The position numbers and the translations under genes are program-made. DNA of 64,000 bases, taken from positions 110,921-174,920 of the forward strand of contig CAJTCL010000008.1 of NCBI GenBank assembly GCA_910575005.1, read 5' to 3'. Shown in pieces: positions 8,480-18,200 of the stretch (positions are counted from its first letter, which is position 1; every line of letters begins with the position of its first letter). The notes beneath the pieces are model-generated. The model made no database searches, had not been told where the DNA came from, and worked only from the letters and a program-made list of their open reading frames with translations. Source of the DNA: Lachnospiraceae bacterium (GTDB lineage Bacteria; Bacillota; Clostridia; Lachnospirales; Lachnospiraceae).

Positions 8480-8929
8480 TTATGTTTTTTCACTAAAAAT
8501 CAACAAGGTTCCTCCAAGAAAAATAAAAAAATCTGACACATTGAAGACAATGCGATTGAAGCGCTTCCAGGGGGTTTGAAACCGCACATAATCTACCACA
8601 TACCCCCTGGACAATCTGTCATACAGATTGCTGCCGCCTCCTCCCAACAAAAAACTCAACCCCAACAACATTCTGACATTTTCTCTTTCTTGTCGTAAGA
8701 GAAACCAGGCTCCTGAAAGCGCCAGCAACAGACTAGCACAGAAACCTTTCACCAGACTTGGCTGCTTTTCCAAGAAATTTAGCGCAGCGCCATAATTGTG
8801 ATGCCTGCACAGTAAAATTTTCCCCTTACAGAACTCTTTCTCTCTCCCCCATTGCAGCCGCTTCTCCAAATGCATTTTCAAAAAAGTATCTCCTGCAAAG
8901 ATGGTTGCTGCCACGATTGCAAACTTCAT
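8480..8929 (-). CDS. signal peptidase II-like protein (LspA family)
   Basis: This 149-residue protein with four hydrophobic segments resembles lipoprotein signal peptidase, which cuts diacylglyceryl-modified prolipoproteins in the membrane. Both catalytic aspartate regions are present: GGGGSNLYDRLSRGYVVDYV (about residues 95-114) and FNVSDFFIF (about 129-137). The N-terminal third, with GREKEFCKGKILLCRHHNYGAAL, is less conserved than in housekeeping LspA, so it may be a paralogue. The ATG at 8929 follows AAGGAG; the longer frame to 8977 lacks a binding site. It is convergent with bioY. No lipoprotein gene is adjacent. Confidence 0.75.
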   Translation of the reverse strand: MKFAIVAATIFAGDTFLKMHLEKRLQWGREKEFCKGKILLCRHHNYGAALNFLEKQPSLVKGFCASLLLALSGAWFLLRQERENVRMLLGLSFLLGGGGSNLYDRLSRGYVVDYVRFQTPWKRFNRIVFNVSDFFIFLGGTLLIFSEKT

Positions 8930-9082
8930 CGTAAGGCTCCTTTCTGCACAACTTGTACATAGGTAATTGCGAAACAACTAAGTGATCAAAGTTTTATATA
9001 CCATTTATATAATTATGAACAAATATTTTATGTCATACTTTTGTATATACAAGAATGCCTGACATTCACATTTCACAGACAG

Positions 9083-9107
9083 TCTCCCTGCCAAAGACAG
9101 GGGCTTT
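9083..9107 (+). terminator. hairpin with T-run between lspA-like and subtilase genes
   Basis: CCCTG-CCAAAGA-CAGGG followed by GCTTTT. It lies downstream of the minus-strand subtilase and upstream of the lspA-like gene, so its direction of use is unclear. Apart from it, 8930-9199 holds no supported gene. Confidence 0.4.
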
Positions 9108-9199
9108 TGTGGATAGCTTACCACATCCTGCCCCCTTTTGCCAGAGTATTTACACAAATACGTTTCATCAATACACAGATGATATAGACAACTGCTTCT

Positions 9200-10885
9200 C
9201 TAGCGAATCCGAAATTCTTCAAAAGCACGATACAAATTCATGCGCCCCCAGCCAAAGGCCTGATCTGGATAGGTTCGTTTTGGATCGCGCTCTGCACTGC
9301 GAATCAGCATATTTTTAATGCCTACACTAGTCAACGTTGAGTAATTTCCTCTCACAAGTCCCCATTCCATCATCAAAGCCACCGCCCCTGCTGTCACCGC
9401 TCCCGCCGCACTAGTTCCTGTTCTTGTGACAAATATATCGCCTGGCTCCACGCCATAGACTTCCACTCCTGGCGATACAAAATCTGGTTTGATCATATTA
9501 TTGGCAGTAAAACCTCTGCCTGAATTAAGATAAATACTGTTGTTTCTGACATCATACGCTCCCACTGTCATTGTAGCGATTGCACTTGACGGAACAGTAA
9601 GGGTAGTATCAGGATTGGAACGGACAAAAAAGACTTCCCCTGTCAGAAACTCTTTCAATGGCAGCCACATATGGAAGGTATGCCCGATTTCTCCCTCTTG
9701 GTATACTCGAATATTCCATAGTCCTTGTGTCGGCTTAGTAAACCGAATAAAAACAACCTGAGAACCATCCAGAATACCTACCACTCGATAATCCACAGAG
9801 ACCTTGGTATCTTCAAATAAAAAATTATATTCCCGTCCGCCGGAGAGAATATATTCACTGGGCATTCGCTCACCCGTGGGTGAAATAATATCTAACAGAA
9901 AACGCTGCGGCGCCTGTGCCCACAGCTCTACATAAAATCCTGCAACGCCACTGCCGACATCAATCTCTACATTGCGGATTGTTTCATCCTCCTCAAGCTG
10001 CCCAAGAAAATGGTGACGCGAGTTGCCCTCATTTCCTGACACCACCACAACTGCATGATCATTGTGCAGCGCCATATAATTGATCATAGTTGACAACGGA
10101 TTAACACCGGTATGCCCTCCCATGTCTGTTCCCAGACCTACACAAATAACAAGAGGCATATGACGTTTTCTGGCAAGCATACTTAAATATTTGACCCCAG
10201 CCATAATATCATTTTCCTGATATACGGTTGCATCCTCATTGATAAAATAAAAATCACGCAGATATTTTTTTGCTGGTTTTAATTTCACCATTGCAATTCT
10301 GGCCAGCGGCGCGGCTCCCACAAAATTCTTTTCTGGAATCTCGCTGCCCGCGGCTACGCTTGCCATATAAGTTCCATGTCCATCGTTATCCACCACCGGC
10401 ACCATTTCTTTGGGATTTTCAGTATTCAAAGCCCGATTGATCTGCTCATCCTGATATTCACTCCCATAGATAAATCCCTCTGGAGGTGTACCGCTGCGGT
10501 CTGTCTGATCCCAAATGGCCGCGATCCTGGTACTGCCATCACTGTTGCGAAATACCGAACTCTCATAGTCAATCCCAGAATCCAGAAACCCAATCAAAAT
10601 CCCCTGACCATTCAACGACAAGGTTGGTTGGTTCTGCAATCTCAAGATTCCGCTTACCTCGAGCGCACTCTCATCCATTGGCGCATAACAGCCTGGTATG
10701 GCGCTGTAACTGTAGTTCTTAATACTTAAAGGCGGATTCCCTTCCCTTGGCAGATATACGATATCATAAGTCTCATCCAGATTTTGCACGCAAGGAATTG
10801 CCTGATCCTCACGCAATTCCAAGATGTACTCCATTATAAAATCATAATAATCATTTGAGTATACAGCCTCTTCACATTCCATCTG
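9200..10885 (-). CDS. subtilisin-like serine protease (S8, Csp-type)
   Basis: This protein of about 561 residues contains the S8 catalytic triad in order: Asp in GFLDSGIDYESS, His in DNDGHGTYMASVA, Ser in TRTGTSAAGAVTAG. The oxyanion region is VVSGNEGNSRHH. An insert of about 130 residues between His and Ser and the lack of a signal peptide match the CspA/B/C-like subtilases common in spore-forming clostridia, where relatives activate cortex hydrolases or sense germinants. All triad residues are present, so it is probably active. I chose the start at 10885 because the longer start (10933) lies inside the terminator hairpin of the preceding gene. The binding site at 10885 is weak. Confidence 0.85.
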   Translation of the reverse strand, partial: QMECEEAVYSNDYYDFIMEYILELREDQAIPCVQNLDETYDIVYLPREGNPPLSIKNYSYSAIPGCYAPMDESALEVSGILRLQNQPTLSLNGQGILIGFLDSGIDYESSVFRNSDGSTRIAAIWDQTDRSGTPPEGFIYGSEYQDEQINRALNTENPKEMVPVVDNDGHGTYMASVAAGSEIPEKNFVGAAPLARIAMVKLKPAKKYLRDFYFINEDATVYQENDIMAGVKYLSMLARKRHMPLVICVGLGTDMGGHTGVNPLSTMINYMALHNDHAVVVVSGNEGNSRHHFLGQLEEDETIRNVEIDVGSGVAGFYVELWAQAPQRFLLDIISPTGERMPSEYILSGGREYNFLFEDTKVSVDYRVVGILDGSQVVFIRFTKPTQGLWNIRVYQEGEIGHTFHMWLPLKEFLTGEVFFVRSNPDTTLTVPSSAIATMTVGAYDVRNNSIYLNSGRGFTANNMIKPDFVSPGVEVYGVEPGDIFVTRTGTSAAGAVTAGAVALMMEWGLVRGNYSTLTSVGIKNMLIRSAERDPKRTYPDQAFGWGRMNLYRAFEEFRIR

Positions 10886-10919
10886 CTTCTCTTTTCTTTT
10901 TTTACCAGCATATGCAAAA

Positions 10920-10950
10920 AAAGAGGATTCCATGAACGGAAATCCTCTTT
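10920..10950 (-). terminator. terminator between GH51 and subtilase genes
   Basis: AAAGAGGATT pairs perfectly with AATCCTCTTT around an 11-base loop, followed on the minus strand by a run of T. It ends the GH51 transcript 13 bp after its stop and contains the ATG that would give the longest subtilase reading. Confidence 0.8.
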
Positions 10951-10962
10951 TTTAATCATGCC

Positions 10963-13900
10963 TTATTTAACTGTAATACGAACTTTTTTGGTTTTTTTGT
11001 TAAATGTTTTTACAGTAATCACGGCCTTGCCCTTCTTCTTTGCCTTGACAACACCTTTTGTATTTACCGTTGCCACCTTCTTATTGGAAGAAGTGAAAGT
11101 CAGCGTGCTGGCTGTACCCTTAGGTAAAGTTACTTTCAATTTACATGTCTTGCCTTTCTTCAGAATTTTCTTAGATGGCGTTACCTTAGAAATCTTCTTC
11201 GGCGCTTTCTTAACAGTAAGTTTATATACTTTCACTTTACCATTCTTGTTGATCGCTTTTATGGTAGCTTTGCCAGTCTTCTTGGGAGTTACCACACCCT
11301 TCTTGGTCACGGCTGCCACTTTGCTGTTAGAAGTGGTGTAAGTGCAGTTCTTGGATAATACAGAATATCTTTCTCCAATACCCAAAGTGATACTCTTTGT
11401 GGAGATCACCTTTAACTTAATCAACTTTTTAATGGCGTTCTTAAGATTGGTATCCGCTTTATTTACCTGTGCCTGTGTAGCATCCTTATTGTCCAAAACT
11501 TTCTGTGCTGCCTTCAATGCCTTGTCATAGACTTTCCAGCTTGCCTCTGTATAATCTGCTTTCTTATATTTCTTTTTTGCAGATGTTACCGTTGTTCTTA
11601 GTTTAGTCTTATCTGCTTGCTGAATACCTGGTTCTGGCTCAGGCTCAGGTTTTGGCTCTGGTTCTGGCTCAGGGGTCTTGCCACTATAATTTACCTTGAC
11701 CACAGTAAGTGACATAGCAGGTACTTCATAGATCAGCTTGCCGCCGTTAAGTGTTGTACTTTTTGTCACTGGAACAACTTTGGTCTGATTCTCCATCGTA
11801 TTCATGTCCATAGAATCGCCAGACAGACAAATAAGATCCACTTTGGTCCCATCTTTCATCTCTGGGAAATTCAAAATAATCTCTTTGGAATAATCTGCAT
11901 GATTCACCAATTTCGTATAAGTATTATACTCATCCTCAGAGGTCACATAATACAAATCTGTCTGATGTCCTGATTTCTTATCATAAGAAGCAGTCTCGCT
12001 GTTGTATTTTTCCAGCGTGGTATTGAGCAGGTGTTTGCCGTAATTGTTGGCATACATGGTCTGCACATAATAGCTTGGTGTGCCATAGCTTCCATATGCA
12101 TCAAATTTAATCAGATTATAATCCCAGTCCCGACAGCCTTCCCGTTCAAAAAGAGGCGCATAGGAGGCGTGACGCACAATATCCGCGTTGCGCTCAATCC
12201 CTGTCATATAGGCGGCCTCGCTGATGGCTGTATCTAACACATTCTCTGTCGTGGATGTAAGATGACCTGCATACTCACCGATAAATACATTGCTGCCGCC
12301 TTCATTCAGGCGCTTGTAGCTGTCATATGCATAATCATCGTTAAGCAGTGTATTGCTGTTGTCTCCAGAATAATTGATGTAGTAATGCTCATCTACCAAC
12401 GTCTCACCTGGCATGTCGCGGTTAATCCATTTCCAGGCATCTGTATTCTGATTTCCCTGGTAATATGGACCAGTAGAAGAAATCAAGGTAATTTTTCTGC
12501 CTGGATAGTGTTCCTTTACATAGTTTTCCACATATTTTTTGATCCAGGCATAATTATCGTAATAAGTCTGTCCCCAATTCTCATTTCCAATCCCAATATA
12601 GTTGAGATCAAAAGTTTCCTTATGACCATTCTCCACACGCTTAGAAGCCCAATATTTCTGAGTTTCATCAGAGCTTGTGGGACTGCCCCAGCAGTAATCA
12701 ATCAAATTTGTAGCATGTTTGGCAAATTTCTCCAGCTTATCCCCAGTAACCGGATCGGCAGTGGGGCGGAACTGGCAGAAAATACCTGCGCTCAAAATTG
12801 GAAACGCCTGTGCGCCCAAATCCTCACAGAGTGTTAAAATCTCATGATAACCAAACTGATAAGACATCATATAGCCATAGCCTGGGGTATAATTTACAGG
12901 ATGGCCCTCTGTGCCCCAATAGCTTCCGATCGCCCTTCTCTCCTCCAATGGACCCACGGAATCTTCCCAATTGTAATAGTTATCTGTGCCATAGCTGCCC
13001 TCAATCACACATCCGCCTGGAAAACGGATAAAACTTGGATTTAACGCCTGCAGCTTCTCCACCAAATCCTTTCTCAGACCAGCGCCATAAGAATAATTTT
13101 TATTGCCATATCCATAGCCATCTGTGGGAATCAAAGATACCATATCCAGATACATTGCATCTGAAGCTTTGGCTCCTTCAAAGCTTAAAACCAAAGTGCC
13201 AAGTTTTGTGTTATTCCCTTTTAAAGATGCAGAAATCTTCTGCCATGTGCCATCTTTTTTCAAATTCAAAGATACCTCATTGGTTAGTGCTGTCCCTGAA
13301 TCATCAACAACTTTAACCTTTACGTTTCCACCATAAGCGCTGTTCGCCTTCATAAACATAGAAAATTTGTATTCTTTATCTTTTGTGACTGGCATTGCAG
13401 ATTGATCTAATTTTTTCTTTTCCACAAATCCATGATTGGATAACTTTTGATTTCCAGTAATCTTAGCGTAATTCTTATTCTTATCATTTAAGCCTGCGCT
13501 TCGCTCTACCACAAAATTAGATTCATTGCTGCTGTTCCAGTGAAGTTTCCAAGAATTTTGATCTCCTTTAATCTCTGGCGCCGTAGCGGAATCCAGATTC
13601 TGGTAATTCTCAAAAGAATTATTTTTTACCATCTCTGTTGACAATCCGCCATCCGCAGAACTATTGATATCCTCATAGAACACACCAAACAACTCCTGGC
13701 TGATATCCACACCCTTATTCTTCTGGTCAATAGTCATGGCATATTCTGTCGTATTCTTAGACAACACCAAAATCTCAATCTGTTTGTCCTTTTTAATGCT
13801 AGGATTTTCTGCCATACTGCAAGTTGCTATCAATGTAACCTTTGTATCTGTATCTGGCGGTGTGATTTTACCATCATCAGAAATCACCCCAGGCTTGCTG

Positions 13901-15138
13901 CTTTTCCAAGAAACTGATACTTTTCCTTTCATCGCTGTGGATGGCAGTGTCAAATTCTTACGAATGCGGCTGGGCACTCTTCCCTCTTTTACTTCTGGGA
14001 TTGTCAGAGCATTCCCTGCTGCTGAGACTACAAATGCATCATTGACATTGGAATACACCTTCCAGCGATATACCCCGCAGGAATCTCCTGTGACTGTCAT
14101 ATACATCCGAATGGATTTTGTGGTAATCTCTCCTATCGTGATCTGATTATAACAGTTAAGCTTTGAAAAATTCTTGCTGTTAGACTTTAATTCTGCATCT
14201 TTCCAGTTACCAGCATTATCTTTATATTGAAACCGAACCTTTGTGGGAACCTTCATCCCCACTGTATCACCATACCAATATACCTGAAAAGTCTTGGTCG
14301 TAAGCGCCTCATCCCAATCATATTGAATCCAATGTTCACTTCCTGCGGTCTGCGGCCAATTCCCCCAGCCAAGCCCAGTTCCTATCGAAGAACCCGTCGG
14401 TTCAAAGTCAGCATTGTTAATACCGTTAATATTCTCCCAGTCAGAAGTATAGTCTGAGCTTGGCACACCATATACCGCTGCATCCGTTAAATTCAAATCT
14501 GGACTTGGCTCCTCTGGGGTGACAATACTTGGTTTTGGAAAACTGTCTGGCACATCGCCCAAAAGCTTCCAATCCTTAACCGCCACAGCAACCTTTGTAT
14601 TGTTTGATTTTGTATGCTGCATGGTAATGCGGATCTTAGAGGTGGTCACAGGTTCAAATTCATATATCTTTTCCACATTTCCCGCAAATGTCCAGCTCCC
14701 TTTCCTGGTAACTTCCGCCCAGCCGCCGTCCTTGGTTCCATATTCCACTTTGATGTCAGTCGGAACCATAACCCCGCCGCCGTCATCATAAAACAAAATG
14801 CTTGATCCTGTAATCTCGGCCTGCCGCTCACCAAGATCATACATCATCCACTGGTCTTTGGTCTGAAGTTCTGGATCTCCATGTGCATTCCAGAAGGAAT
14901 TTTGTATATCCTGATCTGCAAAATTTTCTGCTCCCATCCCATAGCCAACATAATTTACAGAAGGAACTGCATAATCTCGAAGTGTCGGATTCTCCACATC
15001 TTCCCAGGACATTCTAGAAACCTCATTCTGCTGCATTTGCCCTGCTATCACTGATATGGATGACGCAGGCACAGAACCGACCAGTAATGCACCTGCCAGA
15101 AACAAACTTATCACACTGCGCAGTTTTTTTAATCTCAT
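10963..15138 (-). CDS. secreted GH51 alpha-L-arabinofuranosidase with carbohydrate-binding and Ig-like modules
   Basis: This 1391-residue protein has a signal peptide (1-33), two discoidin-like (F5/8C) modules (about 48-200 and 215-370), a bacterial Ig-like domain (about 380-460) and a GH51 enzyme. The enzyme opens with QELFGVFYEDINSSADGG and carries an inserted CBM4/9-like module. The acid/base Glu is in GIGNENWG and the nucleophile Glu in FIGEYAGH. A Pro/Glu linker, a FIVAR-type three-helix repeat (about 1172-1241) and a very basic Ig-like tail of about 150 residues follow. GH51 enzymes release terminal arabinofuranose from arabinan, arabinoxylan or arabinogalactan side chains. There is no LPXTG sorting signal; the basic tail may hold it to the wall. 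ATG 15138 follows GAAAGGAGAAAGG. It is downstream of, and shares its tail with, the GH127 gene. Confidence 0.9.
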   Translation of the reverse strand: MRLKKLRSVISLFLAGALLVGSVPASSISVIAGQMQQNEVSRMSWEDVENPTLRDYAVPSVNYVGYGMGAENFADQDIQNSFWNAHGDPELQTKDQWMMYDLGERQAEITGSSILFYDDGGGVMVPTDIKVEYGTKDGGWAEVTRKGSWTFAGNVEKIYEFEPVTTSKIRITMQHTKSNNTKVAVAVKDWKLLGDVPDSFPKPSIVTPEEPSPDLNLTDAAVYGVPSSDYTSDWENINGINNADFEPTGSSIGTGLGWGNWPQTAGSEHWIQYDWDEALTTKTFQVYWYGDTVGMKVPTKVRFQYKDNAGNWKDAELKSNSKNFSKLNCYNQITIGEITTKSIRMYMTVTGDSCGVYRWKVYSNVNDAFVVSAAGNALTIPEVKEGRVPSRIRKNLTLPSTAMKGKVSVSWKSSKPGVISDDGKITPPDTDTKVTLIATCSMAENPSIKKDKQIEILVLSKNTTEYAMTIDQKNKGVDISQELFGVFYEDINSSADGGLSTEMVKNNSFENYQNLDSATAPEIKGDQNSWKLHWNSSNESNFVVERSAGLNDKNKNYAKITGNQKLSNHGFVEKKKLDQSAMPVTKDKEYKFSMFMKANSAYGGNVKVKVVDDSGTALTNEVSLNLKKDGTWQKISASLKGNNTKLGTLVLSFEGAKASDAMYLDMVSLIPTDGYGYGNKNYSYGAGLRKDLVEKLQALNPSFIRFPGGCVIEGSYGTDNYYNWEDSVGPLEERRAIGSYWGTEGHPVNYTPGYGYMMSYQFGYHEILTLCEDLGAQAFPILSAGIFCQFRPTADPVTGDKLEKFAKHATNLIDYCWGSPTSSDETQKYWASKRVENGHKETFDLNYIGIGNENWGQTYYDNYAWIKKYVENYVKEHYPGRKITLISSTGPYYQGNQNTDAWKWINRDMPGETLVDEHYYINYSGDNSNTLLNDDYAYDSYKRLNEGGSNVFIGEYAGHLTSTTENVLDTAISEAAYMTGIERNADIVRHASYAPLFEREGCRDWDYNLIKFDAYGSYGTPSYYVQTMYANNYGKHLLNTTLEKYNSETASYDKKSGHQTDLYYVTSEDEYNTYTKLVNHADYSKEIILNFPEMKDGTKVDLICLSGDSMDMNTMENQTKVVPVTKSTTLNGGKLIYEVPAMSLTVVKVNYSGKTPEPEPEPKPEPEPEPGIQQADKTKLRTTVTSAKKKYKKADYTEASWKVYDKALKAAQKVLDNKDATQAQVNKADTNLKNAIKKLIKLKVISTKSITLGIGERYSVLSKNCTYTTSNSKVAAVTKKGVVTPKKTGKATIKAINKNGKVKVYKLTVKKAPKKISKVTPSKKILKKGKTCKLKVTLPKGTASTLTFTSSNKKVATVNTKGVVKAKKKGKAVITVKTFNKKTKKVRITVK

Positions 15139-15169
15139 ATTCCTTTCTCCTTTCCAGAAAATTTGCATA

Positions 15170-15198
15170 ACAGGGACGGAAATCATTTCCGTCCCTGT
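15170..15198 (-). terminator. intercistronic hairpin between GH127 and GH51 genes
   Basis: A perfect 13-bp stem (ACAGGGACGGAAA with TTTCCGTCCCTGT) and 3-base loop lies 64 bp after the GH127 stop. There is no T-run after it, so it may stabilise or process the upstream mRNA rather than terminate fully, setting the ratio of the two enzymes. Confidence 0.6.
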
Positions 15199-15261
15199 CA
15201 TACTTGTTTTGTAATTCAAAACATAACGATGATACAATTTTAGAACACAGCATCTCTGCAA

Positions 15262-18200
15262 TTATTTTACTGTAATCCTAACCTTTTTGGTTTTCTTATT
15301 AAAGGTTTTTACAGTAATCACTGCCTTGCCTTTCTTTTTCGCTTTTACAACACCCTTTGAGCTTACGGTAGCTACCTTCTTATTAGAAGAGGTAAAGGTA
15401 AGCTTGCTGGCTGTGCCCTTAGGCAAGGTTACTTTCAATTTACATGTCTTACCCTTTTTCAAGCTCTTCTTTGATGGTGTTACCTTCGTAATCTTTTTCG
15501 GCGCTTTCTTGATCGTAAGTTTAAATACTTTTACTTTGCCGTTCTTGTTGATCGCTTTTATGGTAGCTTTGCCAGTTTTCTTAGGTGTCACCAGACCCTT
15601 CTTGCCCACTGTTGCCACTTTACTGCTAGAAGTGGTGTAAGTACAATTCTTGGCTGTTACAGAATATTTCTCTCCCACACCCAAAGTTACACTCTTTGTA
15701 GAGATCACTTTCAACTTCACAAGCTTTTTAATCGCGTTCTTGAGATCAGTATTAGCCTTATTTACCTGTGCCTGAGTTGCATCCTTGTTGTCTAAGACTT
15801 TTTGTGCTGCTTTCAATGCCTTGTCATAGGTCTTCCAGCTTGCAGCAGTATAATCTGCTTTCTTATATTTCTTCTTTGCAGTATTTATAGTTGCTTTCAG
15901 ATTTGTCTTGTCGACTTTTTGTCCTGGATTTTCTGGATCTCCTGGTTTCTCTGGATCTCCTGGATTTCCTGGCTCCCCTGGTTTTCCTGGATCTCCCGTT
16001 GTGTTCTTCACTAGACTATTCATAGCATCTATCAATTTATCACGGGCAACCACTACTTCTGTCACTAAATCAGCGTCCTCTTTTTGCAGTATCTTCTTAG
16101 CATTTTCAAGTGCTTCCTTATATACTTTCCAGCTCTCTGCAGTGTAATCGCTCTCTTTCAGGCCTTTCTCCTCATATTCTTTCACCAGATCTGATAACTC
16201 TTTCTTATCATCAGTAGTAGCAGCTAATTTACCTTGCAGGTTCCACTCTAAAACAGCCACTGCGACTTTCTGTCCGCCTATCACAGCATGGTTCATGGTG
16301 ACACGGATCTTAGAAGTGACAATTTTCTCAAATTTATAAGTGTTGTATTCCTCTTTGTTATAAGTCCAATCACCCACTGGTTTCACTTCTGCCCATGTAC
16401 CAGCATCTGTCATATATTCAATCTTAACGCCTGTTGGAGTGACAACACCGCCGCCATCATCATGGAAAAGAATCGAAGATTCTGTAAGTTCTGCCTTGCG
16501 CTCACCAAAATCGTACATCATCCACTGATCTTTGGTCTGAAGATCAGGATCACTATGGCCATTCCAGAAAGTACCCTCATCACCATCAGCAAATCTGTCA
16601 GCTCCAGCTCCCCATCCAACAAAACTTACGGAAGGAGTGGCATAATCGCGGATCCCTGGCTGCTTTCCACTATTCGGTGAATCTGCCATTGTCCAGATCA
16701 GCATCCTAGAAGAATTATTCTTTGGTTCTTCCAGACCCGCAGTATATTCCGCATCATCACCACGGTTGTTCCATGCATAATATGGAACTGCCTGCAGTTT
16801 CGCATCGATCATTTCATTCCCTCTACCAGTAGCATATTTTACATCACCAGTAATTTCTACAACACCTTTCAGTAAATTCTCCTTATAGGTGGCTGTCAAT
16901 TTTGCATCTCTAGGGATTACAAAATTCAGAGGATCAAAATCTTCAATCGTTGTGTTGAGCTGTGCATTGCCTGCTTTTTCCATACAGTAGACAATTGGTC
17001 CTCTCTGCAATGCAATCTTGCCCTGTGTTGCTTTTACTTTCTCATGTGACTCTGTGATTCTGATTTCCATTGGAATATCAATAGATACTACATCACCATT
17101 GGCCCATGTCCGGTCAATCGCAGCATATCCTTTTTCCGTTTGGAACGTAACTGCGTTTCCGTTTACTTTAATGGTAACATTTTTGTTCTTCTGCTCATTT
17201 ACCCATCCTGGAATACGAACTTTCAAGGTAAATTTCTTAGCTTCCTTGAGACTAACAGTCAGCGCAACTGCCCCATCCCACGGATATTTTGTTTCCTGTT
17301 TTAAACCAACCTGTGTGCCGCCCACATTGACTGAGCCATTGCTGCCGACAAACATATTTACAAATACATCATTCTTATGCACGGTATACATATAACCGCT
17401 CAGAGATGCAATGGTACGCATCAAGTTTGGCGGGCAGCAAGCACATCCAAACCACTCAGAACGCTTATTTCCATTGTTTACCTGTAACAGTGTGCTGTAG
17501 TAGAAACGATTTCCATCTAAATTTTCTCCGACCAGAATTGAATTATAGAGATTCTTCTCCACCATATCTGCATACTTTCCATCTTCATGCAGCAGATTCA
17601 TTCTCTGATTCCAGTTTGCTGCGGCAATCGCTGCACAGATCTCACAATAAGACTGATCAGGAGGCAGATCATAATCTGCGCCAAATCCTTCTGCATCACT
17701 GTCTTTTGTGGTTGCACCAATACCGCCTGTGATATAAGTCTTTCTCTCGGTAACAGAATCCCAAATAGCTCCCAGACTGTTAATATATGCCGCCTTATCT
17801 GGATCGTTCTCTGGCAGAAGTGTCGCAATATCTGTCACACCTGCATAGAAATAATTAGCACGCACTGCATGGCCAACGGCATTGGTCTCCTGTTTAAATG
17901 GTGTTTTATCCTGGGAATAAGTACTGCCGCTATAGCCGCTGTCACGTAAGCTTGGATCCTCACCACGTCTGTCTATCAATAATTTAGCCGTATCATAATA
18001 AGACTGTCCAGCTCCAGTGCCCTCATATTCCTCAGCTAGTTTACCAAATTTAACCAAGGCAAGCTCAATCTCCTCATGTCCAGGAACCTCATGGCGTTTT
18101 CCATTTGGTCCAAACAGCGAAACAATATGATCTGCAAAACGCTTACCTGCTACATAGAGCCTGTAATCTGGATTGTTCATTCCTTCACGATAACGGGTAT

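Noticed and set aside
12262..12837. Long plus-strand open frames opposite the GH51 and GH127 genes
   Set aside because: They are antisense shadows created by codon bias; they lack binding sites and recognisable products, and the minus-strand enzymes are certain.
15908..16147. Collagen-like plus-strand frame rich in Gly-Ser-Pro
   Set aside because: It is the reverse reading of the Gly/Pro linker in the GH127 protein.
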